5,009 bases of DNA from Komagataeibacter kakiaceti JCM 25156 (GTDB lineage Bacteria; Pseudomonadota; Alphaproteobacteria; Acetobacterales; Acetobacteraceae), in NCBI RefSeq assembly GCF_000613305.1, contig NZ_BAIO01000107.1, positions 1 to 5,009 on the forward strand, read 5' to 3'. The position numbers and the translations under genes are program-made. Positions within the stretch are counted from its first letter, which is position 1; the number at the start of each line of letters is the position of its first letter. The notes under the pieces were generated by a model that made no database searches, was not told where the DNA came from, and was given only the letters and a program-made list of their open reading frames with translations. Below are positions 1 through 4,785 of this stretch, in pieces.

Positions 1-810
1 CCGGGCCTTCTTCTCAAGGCCGGAGAACAACTCCTGCGCCTTCTCCATGGCCTTGCGGGCCGCCTCAAGAACCCGATTCCGCTCGCGGATCTCCGCATTC
101 CGCTTCCCGAGATCCGTCACTGGCTTCCGGCCGGGGATCTCGCGGGCCGCCTGACGCTCCATGGCGGTCGCTGACACCCCCATGTGCCGGGTCGGCTCCT
201 GTTCCTTCCCCTGGCGCTCGAAGCTCCGGTGATCTACCCGCTGTTCGACCTGGTGCCGTTCCAGCGCCATGTTCACCTGGCGCGCCCACACGCCCCGCAT
301 ATGCTCAATCTCGGCCGAGGCGGTGCTGGCCACGTCCAGAACCCGCGTCTTGGCCCCCAGACCAGCCGCCCCAGCCGTCCGGGTCGTGGTGAGGATATGG
401 GCGTGATGGTTCCGGTTATCCCCTTCCCGGCCGGGTTCATGGATCGCCACATCGGCCACCACCCCGTAACGCTCCACCAGCTCACGGGCGAAATCCCGGG
501 CTAGTTCTTTCCGTGCACCCGCGTCCAGCTCGGCCGGTAACGCCAGCTCGTATTCCCGGCCGGTCTTGGCGTCCTTCCTCTTCTCGGCCGCTTCGGCTGC
601 GTTCCACAGGGCGTTCCGGTCCTGCGCCCAGCCCGCGCCATCAGGAGCCACGATGAACGCATCTTCGACCCCCTGTTTGCGGGTGTAGTCGTGCGTCAGA
701 CCCTGCCGTTCGTCCGTCAATTCCTGACCCGAACGATAGGCAGCAGCAGCCACGACACTGCGACCGGCCGAACGGGATATGGATTTGACGGACAGGTGAT
801 AGATCGCCAC
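1..810 (-). CDS. mobA: MobA/MobL-family (MOBQ) relaxase, N-terminal 270 residues
   Basis: Conjugative relaxase: it would nick oriT, stay bound to the 5' end through a tyrosine and lead the strand into the recipient. The start is GTG at 810, because an in-frame TGA sits at 816-814 and the next in-frame Met is about 170 codons on; GGTGA just upstream can pair with 16S rRNA. The protein opens MAIYHLSVKSISRS, very like RSF1010/R1162 MobA. The likely catalytic tyrosine is Tyr25 in AAAAYRSG, the same position as in R1162 MobA. The metal-binding histidines are His124 (AIHEPG) and His136/His138 (NRNHHAHILTTTR). After about residue 215 it becomes charged and helical. The frame is open at base 1 and continues at 5009-4755 if the molecule is circular, giving 354 residues in all. 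Upstream lies the oriT. Family call is firm; subgroup is inferred. Confidence 0.93.
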   Translation of the reverse strand, partial: MAIYHLSVKSISRSAGRSVVAAAAYRSGQELTDERQGLTHDYTRKQGVEDAFIVAPDGAGWAQDRNALWNAAEAAEKRKDAKTGREYELALPAELDAGARKELARDFARELVERYGVVADVAIHEPGREGDNRNHHAHILTTTRTAGAAGLGAKTRVLDVASTASAEIEHMRGVWARQVNMALERHQVEQRVDHRSFERQGKEQEPTRHMGVSATAMERQAAREIPGRKPVTDLGKRNAEIRERNRVLEAARKAMEKAQELFSGLEKKAR

Positions 811-859
811 GACTCACCGGGATAAGGAAGGGTTCAGGGAAGGAACGTCTCTGACGCAC

Positions 860-890
860 GCATTGGAACAATGCTAAAGTGCGCCCTTCA
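860..890 (+). other. oriT: Origin of transfer (oriT), RSF1010/MOBQ type
   Basis: A perfect inverted repeat GCATTG-GAA-CAATGC (860-874) is followed without a gap by TAAAGTGCGCCCT (875-887). In RSF1010/R1162 the oriT is an inverted repeat followed by TAAGTGCGCCCT or TAAATGCGCCCT, cleaved between the G and C of GCG/CCCT. By analogy the nick here falls between 883 and 884 on the plus strand. The spacing from hairpin to nick is 9 nt against 8 in RSF1010, because of one extra A. It sits 50 bp upstream of the relaxase start, the usual place in MOBQ plasmids. The sequence match is direct; cleavage is inferred. Confidence 0.85.
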
Positions 891-894
891 CTCC

Positions 895-928
895 TTCGTC
901 GCAAGGGTTATTTGGCCTTCACGACGAA
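895..928. repeat. Inverted repeat TTCGTCG / CGACGAA beside oriT
   Basis: TTCGTCG (895-901) and its exact complement CGACGAA (922-928) are separated by 20 bp, starting eight bases past the predicted nick core. They lie between the divergent mob genes. The centre-to-centre distance of 27 bp suits two contacts on nearly the same DNA face. A binding site for a relaxosome accessory protein or an autoregulator is plausible, but a seven-base repeat can arise by chance. Confidence 0.4.
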
Positions 929-999
929 TCAAGGAAACTTCTTGAAAATGGGGTATCATCAACAGGGTCACACGGGGACAGGAATAACGACAGACCATT

Positions 1000-1019
1000 G
1001 CACCCACTTGGTGCGGGAG
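1000..1019 (+). promoter_or_regulatory. Small hairpin abutting the ribosome binding site of the TraD-like gene
   Basis: GCACC-CACTT-GGTGC (1000-1014) can form a 5-bp stem with a 5-nt loop and is followed directly by GGGAG (1015-1019), the Shine-Dalgarno sequence five bases before ATG 1025. This spacing favours ATG 1025 over the upstream TTG at 998, which lies inside the hairpin. The stem could limit ribosome access, but that is an inference. Confidence 0.45.
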
Positions 1020-1024
1020 AAAAA

Positions 1025-1282
1025 ATGACACCCATCGAGAAGGCAAAACAGCAGGTCGAGCAGGCCAAGGCCCGGTATCAGGCTTTGCTTGCCAGACAGA
1101 CCGCAGAGGCACGCAAACGGGACACACGCCGCAAGGTCATCCTCGGGGGCCTCCTGATCGACGCAGCCGGGAAGGATGAACGCTTCGGCCGGGTCATCGA
1201 CGAGCTGATGAAACGCATCACCCGCGACCATGACCACAAGGCGTTCGAGGGCTGGCAGAAGCCGGAGCCTGACCGGTCATGA
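1025..1282 (+). CDS. TraD-like relaxosome accessory / mobilization protein
   Basis: An 85-residue, charged, mainly helical protein. Residues 1-32 are a Lys/Glu/Gln/Ala-rich likely coiled coil (MTPIEKAKQQVEQAKARYQA), followed by KRDTRRKVILGGLLIDA at 32-47. That DTRRK-hydrophobic-GGL segment is the hallmark I associate with the short TraD/MobC-type proteins next to MOBQ relaxases on Ti and small alphaproteobacterial plasmids. Such proteins bind or help open oriT DNA in the relaxosome. ATG 1025 is chosen for its GGGAG at good spacing. The gene is divergent from the relaxase across oriT, and its stop (TGA 1280-1282) overlaps the next start in an ATGA, so the two are probably translationally coupled. 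It is unrelated to the large coupling protein also called TraD in F. Confidence 0.7.
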   Translation: MTPIEKAKQQVEQAKARYQALLARQTAEARKRDTRRKVILGGLLIDAAGKDERFGRVIDELMKRITRDHDHKAFEGWQKPEPDRS

Positions 1283-2007
1283 CCGGCGAACACGAGCTGG
1301 ATGACGGGCTGGCCGCGTTCGACCAGCTCGGCCGGGAAATGGCAGAGACAAACCGCCTGCTCCGGGCCGTCCAGTCCGATCAGGTGGCCCGAAGGCAGCA
1401 GGAACACGACCGGTCGACCGAAATGCAGGCTGCGCTTGGACAGGCCACCAAAGCCTCACAGAAGGCGCTACAGGCCGCTCAAGCCGAAATACGGTCTTCC
1501 CTACTCTGGACGGGCCTGACCGCCTTCCTGATCGTTCTGGTGGCGTTTGGCGGGGGATATTTCTTCGGACAACGGGCCGGGTGGAGTAGCGGGCACGCGG
1601 ACGGATACCAGAAAGCCCGGAATCAGGAGGCCGCCGCGAGCTGGGCCAACACCCCGGCCGGACAGCGGGCCTATGGCCTCGACCAGCTCGGCAGCCTCGA
1701 TCTCGTCAGCCAGTGCATGGGCCATGATTGGCAACGCTCCACACGGGACGGAAAACGGGTCTGCTTCCCCCAGCTGACGCCAAAGGGAATATGGCAGGCT
1801 GGTATATCCCCTGACCGTCATCGGGAGAGGAAAGCCGGCCAGCCCCCTCGTCGCTTCCTGAGCCATTTTCTCTCGCCCGATTCTGCCGGCGTCACAGGGT
1901 CCAGGCGAGCGCGGAGCGGGAGCGGCGTAGCCCGACCGCAGGGCGCCGGACCAGACCCCAAAATGGCAGTTTTCCACCGGGAAAAGGGGGGACAACAGGG
2001 GGATTAG
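1279..2007 (+). CDS. Single-pass membrane protein of the mob operon (MobB-like by position)
   Basis: A 242-residue ORF starting in the ATGA overlap with the TraD-like gene. Residues 15-72 form an Ala/Gln/Glu-rich coiled-coil region, residues 74-97 (SLLWTGLTAFLIVLVAFGGG and following) are one clear membrane segment, and residues 98-175 form a soluble domain with Cys146 and Cys162 (VSQCMGHDW, RVCFPQ). I do not recognise a named family. In RSF1010 the membrane protein MobB helps dock the relaxosome to the type IV coupling protein, and a mob-operon protein with this layout could do the same; this is inference from architecture. Beyond about residue 178 the translation turns Arg/Gly/Pro-rich with no obvious fold and may be origin-type DNA read as coding, so the functional protein may effectively end earlier than 2007. 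Confidence 0.75.
   Translation: MTGEHELDDGLAAFDQLGREMAETNRLLRAVQSDQVARRQQEHDRSTEMQAALGQATKASQKALQAAQAEIRSSLLWTGLTAFLIVLVAFGGGYFFGQRAGWSSGHADGYQKARNQEAAASWANTPAGQRAYGLDQLGSLDLVSQCMGHDWQRSTRDGKRVCFPQLTPKGIWQAGISPDRHRERKAGQPPRRFLSHFLSPDSAGVTGSRRARSGSGVARPQGAGPDPKMAVFHREKGGQQGD
1907..1985. other. Low-complexity stretch with GAGCGG repeats and a TTTTCC/GGAAAA hairpin
   Basis: GAGCGC (1907-1912), GAGCGG (1914-1919) and GAGCGG (1920-1925) are short near-tandem repeats. Farther on, TTTTCC-ACCG-GGAAAA (1970-1985) can form a hairpin, preceded by CCCCAAAATGGCAG. This lies inside the 3' end of the membrane-protein ORF and just before the replication block, where codon-position bias is weak. A role in replication, such as a single-strand initiation or origin site, is possible but unproven. 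Confidence 0.3.
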
Positions 2008-2063
2008 ATTCTTTTCTCTTTCTTAGGGATCGCCACACCCCGCAGAGAACCAAGAAAAACCTC

Positions 2064-2093
2064 TTGTTTTAAGTCCCGGATTCTGGGACTAAT
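2064..2093 (+). promoter_or_regulatory. Possible promoter of the repL-like operon, overlapping the first dyad
   Basis: TTGTTT (2064-2069) and ACTAAT (2088-2093), 18 bp apart, are modest matches to sigma-70 -35 and -10 boxes (three and four of six). The spacer is almost wholly filled by the first AGTCCC/GGGACT dyad, so a protein on the dyad would block polymerase. Weak by sequence alone. Confidence 0.3.
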
Positions 2094-2118
2094 TGATCCC
2101 GGATTCCGGGACTTAAAA
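2067..2118. repeat. Double-dyad element upstream of repL (likely operator or iteron pair)
   Basis: Two related palindromes lie with centres 23 bp apart (2081 and 2104). The first is AGTCCCGGATTCTGGGACT (2072-2090). The second, TCCCGGATTCCGGGA (2097-2111), is perfect around a central T. The outer arms also pair: TTTTAAGTCCCGGA (2067-2080) is the exact complement of TCCGGGACTTAAAA (2105-2118), so the whole 52 bp is a higher-order dyad with four GTCCCGGA-type half-sites. It lies 26 bp before the initiator start. Two-site dyads before a winged-helix rep gene usually serve as initiator binding sites, autorepression sites, or both. A terminator is unlikely because A-runs, not T-runs, follow the stems on both strands. 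Confidence 0.8.
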
Positions 2119-2123
2119 ACGAG

Positions 2124-2132
2124 TTCTCCACA
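2124..2132 (+). promoter_or_regulatory. DnaA-box-like 9-mer
   Basis: TTCTCCACA differs at one base from the consensus DnaA box TTATCCACA. It lies between the double dyad and the initiator start and abuts its Shine-Dalgarno sequence. The location fits a replication origin, but one near-match is weak evidence and no cluster of boxes was seen. Confidence 0.3.
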
Positions 2133-2143
2133 GGGAGCGAAAC

Positions 2144-2743
2144 ATGGCCCAGATTGTGCGCCTCACCACCAAGCCGCAGCGATCCGGACAGGAGGAAGCG
2201 GCACAAGCGGCCGAGCAGCTCTCGCTCCTGTCCGAAGAACTCCTGAAGCATTTGCCCGGAGAGGCGCGTATAGCCATCTCAAGGGCCACACACGCGCTAC
2301 AGAAGGCCGCGCGACCAGACACCACCGAAGGGCTTTGGCCGGGAGGTTTCACCATGTTGAGCCGTATGCAGACCGCCACCATCTGGGACGCCATCCGTGA
2401 GTTACCATCTGACGACCGGCCCAATCAGGTGCGCCATGCCTTCGACCTAGTGTTGCTTAATCTCCGGCAGGACACTGGCGAAGTACTGCTCACCCGCGAC
2501 CAGCTCGCCGAAAAGATTGGATGTGCCCCCAAACATGTCAGTACAATCATGGGTACACTGGAAAAAATGGGCGTAATCCGCCGCGAACGGCGCAAAATCG
2601 AAGGGATGCAGGGACGAGGTGTCGCCGTGTATTTTATCAACCCGCACGTGGCATGGAATGGTTCGCTTGACGTCCGCAAGGCACAGGCCGCGGAAACCCG
2701 GCCGCCCATGCAACTAGAACTCCTCCAAGGGGGGGCATCATGA
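2144..2743 (+). CDS. RepL-like winged-helix plasmid replication initiator
   Basis: A 199-residue protein, probably the plasmid replication initiator and/or its autoregulator. ATG 2144 has AGGGAG six bases upstream. Residues 15-55 are an Ala/Glu/Leu-rich helical N-terminus; residues 80-110 hold further helices; residues 116-150 (LTRDQLAEKIGCAPKHVSTI, then LEKMGVIRRERR) are a helix-turn-helix with the start of a wing. It then ends YFINPHVAWNGS at 163-174. The combination of an LT-x2-LA-x7-VS HTH, a 'GVI-RRER' turn and a 'Y-NPHVAW-G' close resembles the RepL plasmid replication proteins first known from Firmicutes and also seen on proteobacterial plasmids. It is the only replication-protein candidate here. 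It overlaps the DUF29 gene in an ATGA. A plain MarR/HTH regulator is the main alternative. Confidence 0.7.
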   Translation: MAQIVRLTTKPQRSGQEEAAQAAEQLSLLSEELLKHLPGEARIAISRATHALQKAARPDTTEGLWPGGFTMLSRMQTATIWDAIRELPSDDRPNQVRHAFDLVLLNLRQDTGEVLLTRDQLAEKIGCAPKHVSTIMGTLEKMGVIRRERRKIEGMQGRGVAVYFINPHVAWNGSLDVRKAQAAETRPPMQLELLQGGAS

Positions 2744-3177
2744 GCAGCACTCTTTACGACCATGATTTTTACGCATGGACGACCGAGCAGGCCGGATTAC
2801 TGCGTGCCGGAAAGCTCTCCGAGGCTGACCTTGAACACATCGCCGAGGAGATCGAGAGCATGGGCAAATCGGAAAAGCGCGAACTCATCAGCCGTCTGAC
2901 CGTGCTGCTTCTCCATCTGCTCAAATGGGAGTTCCAGCCTGTGCGCCGTGGCGCTTCATGGCGTCTGTCAATTGCCAATACTCGCGATGCGTTGACCGAT
3001 CATATGGCCGACAATCCAAGCCTGAGGAGTGTGCTGGAAGCCAGCATTGACACAGCCTACCGCCGCGCACGCCGTGACGCAGCACTAGAAACCGGCTTTT
3101 CCGAAAGCACTTTCCCCTCTGTCTGCCCATGGTCTTTTAACCAGATGATGGACGAAGAGTTCTGGCCAGAAGCCTAA
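2740..3177 (+). CDS. DUF29 family protein
   Basis: A 145-residue protein matching the DUF29 pattern along its whole length: YDHDFYAWTTEQAGLLRAG (6-24), LEHIAEEIESMGKSEKRELI (31-50), LLLHLLKWEFQP (56-67), SWRLSIANTR (73-82), NPSL (92-95), and the closing ETGFSESTFPSVCPWSF with DEEFWPE (117-144). No signal peptide or membrane segment is seen. DUF29 proteins are common in cyanobacteria and acetic acid bacteria and have no established role to my knowledge. ATG 2740 overlaps the initiator stop (ATGA) and follows a strong AAGGGGGGG ribosome site, so it is co-expressed with the initiator. That pairing suggests a part in plasmid maintenance or control, which is inference. Composition matches the backbone rather than the AT-rich region that follows. 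Confidence 0.88.
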   Translation: MSSTLYDHDFYAWTTEQAGLLRAGKLSEADLEHIAEEIESMGKSEKRELISRLTVLLLHLLKWEFQPVRRGASWRLSIANTRDALTDHMADNPSLRSVLEASIDTAYRRARRDAALETGFSESTFPSVCPWSFNQMMDEEFWPEA

Positions 3178-3193
3178 ATCATCAGAATGTTTA

Positions 3194-3221
3194 TTGAATA
3201 ACTTATGAGTAAATCACTAAT
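3194..3221 (+). promoter_or_regulatory. Possible promoter of the secreted-protein gene
   Basis: TTGAAT (3194-3199) and ACTAAT (3216-3221), spaced 16 bp, each match four of six consensus bases in an AT-rich gap. Transcription from here would begin near 3228, placing the inverted repeat at 3231-3276 at the very 5' end of the message. Tentative. Confidence 0.3.
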
Positions 3222-3230
3222 CTAATTCTA

Positions 3231-3276
3231 TCTTGAACGTGTCAACATACCGCTGCCATAGGCATAGTGTTCAAGA
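3231..3276 (+). repeat. Nested inverted repeat in the leader of the secreted-protein gene
   Basis: TCTTGAAC (3231-3238) and GTTCAAGA (3269-3276) are perfect 8-bp complements, extendable by two G-U pairs in RNA. Within the 30-bp interval lies a second small stem, TGCC-ATA-GGCA (3254-3264). It sits 19 bp upstream of the ATG at 3296. It could fold as a 5' leader structure or be a protein-binding dyad. It is not a terminator, as no T-run follows. Confidence 0.55.
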
Positions 3277-3295
3277 GTAATAATAGGAAATGATC

Positions 3296-3760
3296 ATGTT
3301 CCTTAAGAATCTCTTGCTTTCGCTCGGTATCATTGGGGTCTCCACCCTGCATTTTGCAAGTACGGCTCATGCAGCAGGTGGCCAAATCCAGCTTTTTAAT
3401 GGCTCTCCGCAAAGTGTTCTGGTCAGTAACTACACTGCGACATCAGGTGTTACCCCTTCGTCTATTCCACTCCTTACTGTCCTAACAGGGGCAACCAGTA
3501 CAATTGCAAACGCATCAGGACCAGATAAACAGAATATTTCAATACAATTTGAAGTAAAATCAGCATCCACCACTCAACAGTATGGATGCTCCTTCAATAT
3601 AATCCTCTCATATTCATCATCCCTCCATGAATATTATTCGAACTACCAAGCATTTCCAATGTCATTCCCGAATGAAACATATTTCCCGACATGCACCGCT
3701 CCAGTGTCTGGGCCATGGAGTGGCGTCGGCTATCTGGGTGGTTATTTCTCCATAAAATAA
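3296..3760 (+). CDS. Small Sec-exported protein of unknown family
   Basis: A 154-residue protein in AT-rich DNA. The second ATG (3296) is preferred over 3290 because AGGA at 3285-3288 is seven bases away from it, against one base from the first. Residues 1-26 form a clear signal peptide: Lys4, a hydrophobic core (LLLSLGIIGVSTL) and an AHA site, with likely cleavage between Ala26 and Ala27. The mature part of about 128 residues is Ser/Thr/Asn/Tyr-rich with alternating polar and hydrophobic residues, suggesting a beta fold. It has just two cysteines (98 and 133) that could form a disulfide in the periplasm or outside the cell. No lipobox or C-terminal membrane anchor is seen. I do not recognise the family. 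It looks like plasmid cargo rather than backbone, with a terminator hairpin at its 3' end. Confidence 0.8.
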   Translation: MFLKNLLLSLGIIGVSTLHFASTAHAAGGQIQLFNGSPQSVLVSNYTATSGVTPSSIPLLTVLTGATSTIANASGPDKQNISIQFEVKSASTTQQYGCSFNIILSYSSSLHEYYSNYQAFPMSFPNETYFPTCTAPVSGPWSGVGYLGGYFSIK

Positions 3761-3765
3761 CCACC
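3737..3765 (+). terminator. Rho-independent terminator overlapping the end of the secreted-protein gene
   Basis: GGTGGTTATTT (3737-3747) and AAATAACCACC (3755-3765) form a perfect 11-bp stem with a 7-nt loop. A T-rich but interrupted tail follows (ATTTATTAACCTTTT). The stop codon TAA lies inside the stem. The GC-rich base and downstream T content suit a terminator, though the T-run is not continuous. Confidence 0.6.
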
Positions 3766-3841
3766 ATTTATTAACCTTTTCATTACCCATTTGTTCTTTC
3801 TTAGAACCAGAATGGATTAAAATCTGTAGCAGGGGCACTTG

Positions 3842-4255
3842 ATGACGACCATTACAACGACCAACCTTTCGTGGTCCGCCACATGGTCTCATACTCCTGC
3901 TACAAGTGATCTTTTGGATTACACCAACTCCAAAAAAGCAGTCGTTAGCAATACATCAGAAGAATCAAGCGTCCTTAATGATAATGGCGAAGACAAGATA
4001 GTTTTATCTAAAGAGGCGCAAAATTATACAAATACCAGCAGCAACATAATTTCAGACTCTACAGGAACAATACAAAAAATATATAACGCCCTCGGGAAAA
4101 TAATAAGCAGCACCACCACATCAGATGCCGAAAAGTGGAATGCTTTTGCAGTGGCCGATGAAATGCGTGACGAATATATGGACAATCATGGAATTTATGG
4201 CTTGATCTTTCCTTTGATCAAGAAACGGAGAACAGTCCGTTCATGCAAAAAATAA
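3842..4255 (+). CDS. Ser/Thr/Asn-rich unknown protein, N-terminal part of a probably frameshifted gene
   Basis: A 137-codon ORF. ATG 3842 has AGGGG six bases upstream and is preferred over the adjoining TTG at 3839. The product starts MTTITTTNLSWSATW and has no signal peptide or membrane segment. It is rich in Ser, Thr and Asn, with the short motif DKIVLSKEAQN near residue 55. After residue 119 (NHGIYG) the character changes abruptly to a basic run, LIFPLIKKRRTVRSCKK, before the stop. In the -1 frame the same bases give LDLSFDQETENSPF, which matches the rest of the protein and runs on into the next ORF. I read this as the N-terminal part of one gene of about 315 codons that has lost a base near 4200. 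Family unknown. Confidence 0.6.
   Translation: MTTITTTNLSWSATWSHTPATSDLLDYTNSKKAVVSNTSEESSVLNDNGEDKIVLSKEAQNYTNTSSNIISDSTGTIQKIYNALGKIISSTTTSDAEKWNAFAVADEMRDEYMDNHGIYGLIFPLIKKRRTVRSCKK
4201..4222 (+). repeat. Hairpin at the frameshift point
   Basis: CTTGATC (4201-4207) and GATCAAG (4216-4222) form a perfect 7-bp stem with an 8-nt loop (TTTCCTTT). Its first base is where the reading frame appears to change. Hairpins favour slippage deletions; none of the classic -1 heptamers lies just upstream, so programmed frameshifting looks less likely. Confidence 0.45.
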
Positions 4256-4785
4256 ATGCTGCTTATGCTGATCTAAATAATCCAGAATTTCATTTTAACA
4301 ATGAATATACAGGATCAAACCCTATAGCGACGAAAATACTCGACCTCTGGCAAAAAGAAGGAACCATCTCCGGAGTAGTAGGATGGACTGGTTCATCCAC
4401 ATTAGCAATCAATATTCAAGAAACAACCATTCAAACTGACAGCGGAACGATAACAAGTTTCCAACTATCATCTAATTTAACTGGACATTCAGATTTAATT
4501 GAACGTTTGGACAAAACACCCAACGGACGTGCCTTAAATAGCGAAAATACTCCTGTTTCGTCTTCAATGGGACTAGGCATCCAGAATTTGTCTTTCTCTG
4601 GAGGAATTAAGGATTTGGAAGCGGAGTTTAACAAAGAAATCGTCGAAGAACTATTTAGCTCGTCAGACAAAAAAACAATTAAAACTCAAACAGATACCCA
4701 GAAAAACACATCAGAACCCACAAGCTCTTCGAATACGCTCTCCTCTGCGACCTCTCAAAACCCCATATCTGGCCCGTTATCATAA
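4243..4785 (+). CDS. Ser/Thr/Asn-rich unknown protein, C-terminal part of a probably frameshifted gene
   Basis: From ATG 4243 this gives 180 residues, but the frame is open upstream to the TGA at 4168 and the natural join to the preceding ORF is near 4200. The only ribosome-site-like bases before ATG 4243 (GGAG at 4227-4230) lie 12 nt away, which is poor for independent translation. Visible segments are MQKINAAYADLNNPEFHFNN, an apparently beta-rich middle (VVGWTGSSTLAINIQE, ITSFQLSSNLTGH), a helical acidic stretch (KDLEAEFNKEIVEELFSS) and a disordered Ser/Thr/Gln/Asn tail. No cysteines, signal peptide or membrane helix are seen. The stop is TAA 4783-4785, and the last 31 bp overlap the convergent relaxase gene. 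If the 10-nt overlap with the previous ORF is genuine, coupled reinitiation is the alternative to a frameshift. Function unknown. Confidence 0.6.
   Translation: MQKINAAYADLNNPEFHFNNEYTGSNPIATKILDLWQKEGTISGVVGWTGSSTLAINIQETTIQTDSGTITSFQLSSNLTGHSDLIERLDKTPNGRALNSENTPVSSSMGLGIQNLSFSGGIKDLEAEFNKEIVEELFSSSDKKTIKTQTDTQKNTSEPTSSSNTLSSATSQNPISGPLS

Noticed and set aside
184..504. A 106-codon plus-strand ORF inside the relaxase region
   Set aside because: It is antisense to the conserved relaxase core including the His motif, and has no recognisable protein character.
942..959. TTGAAA and TATCAT as a promoter for the mob accessory operon
   Set aside because: The two boxes are only 6 bp apart, and neither has a partner at 16-18 bp.
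1501..1995. A 164-codon minus-strand ORF opposite the membrane-protein gene
   Set aside because: It lies wholly antisense to a gene with a clear membrane segment and coupled start, and its translation shows no domain or plausible order; long antisense ORFs are expected in GC-rich DNA.
2072..2111. Strong stems upstream of repL read as a terminator pair
   Set aside because: Neither stem is followed by a T-run on either strand; the tails are A-rich. The symmetry and position fit protein-binding sites better.
3793..3807. GTTCT-N5-AGAAC dyad resembling an SOS (LexA) box
   Set aside because: The alphaproteobacterial LexA box is a direct repeat GTTC-N7-GTTC; this is an inverted GTTC-N7-GAAC and short enough to be chance.
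3818..3823. TAAAAT as a -10 box for the 3842 gene
   Set aside because: No usable -35 lies at normal spacing, and the implied start would fall on the ribosome site itself.
3662..3892. A 76-codon minus-strand ORF across the terminator hairpin
   Set aside because: It spans the terminator and the ends of two plus-strand genes, and has no ribosome site or recognisable content.
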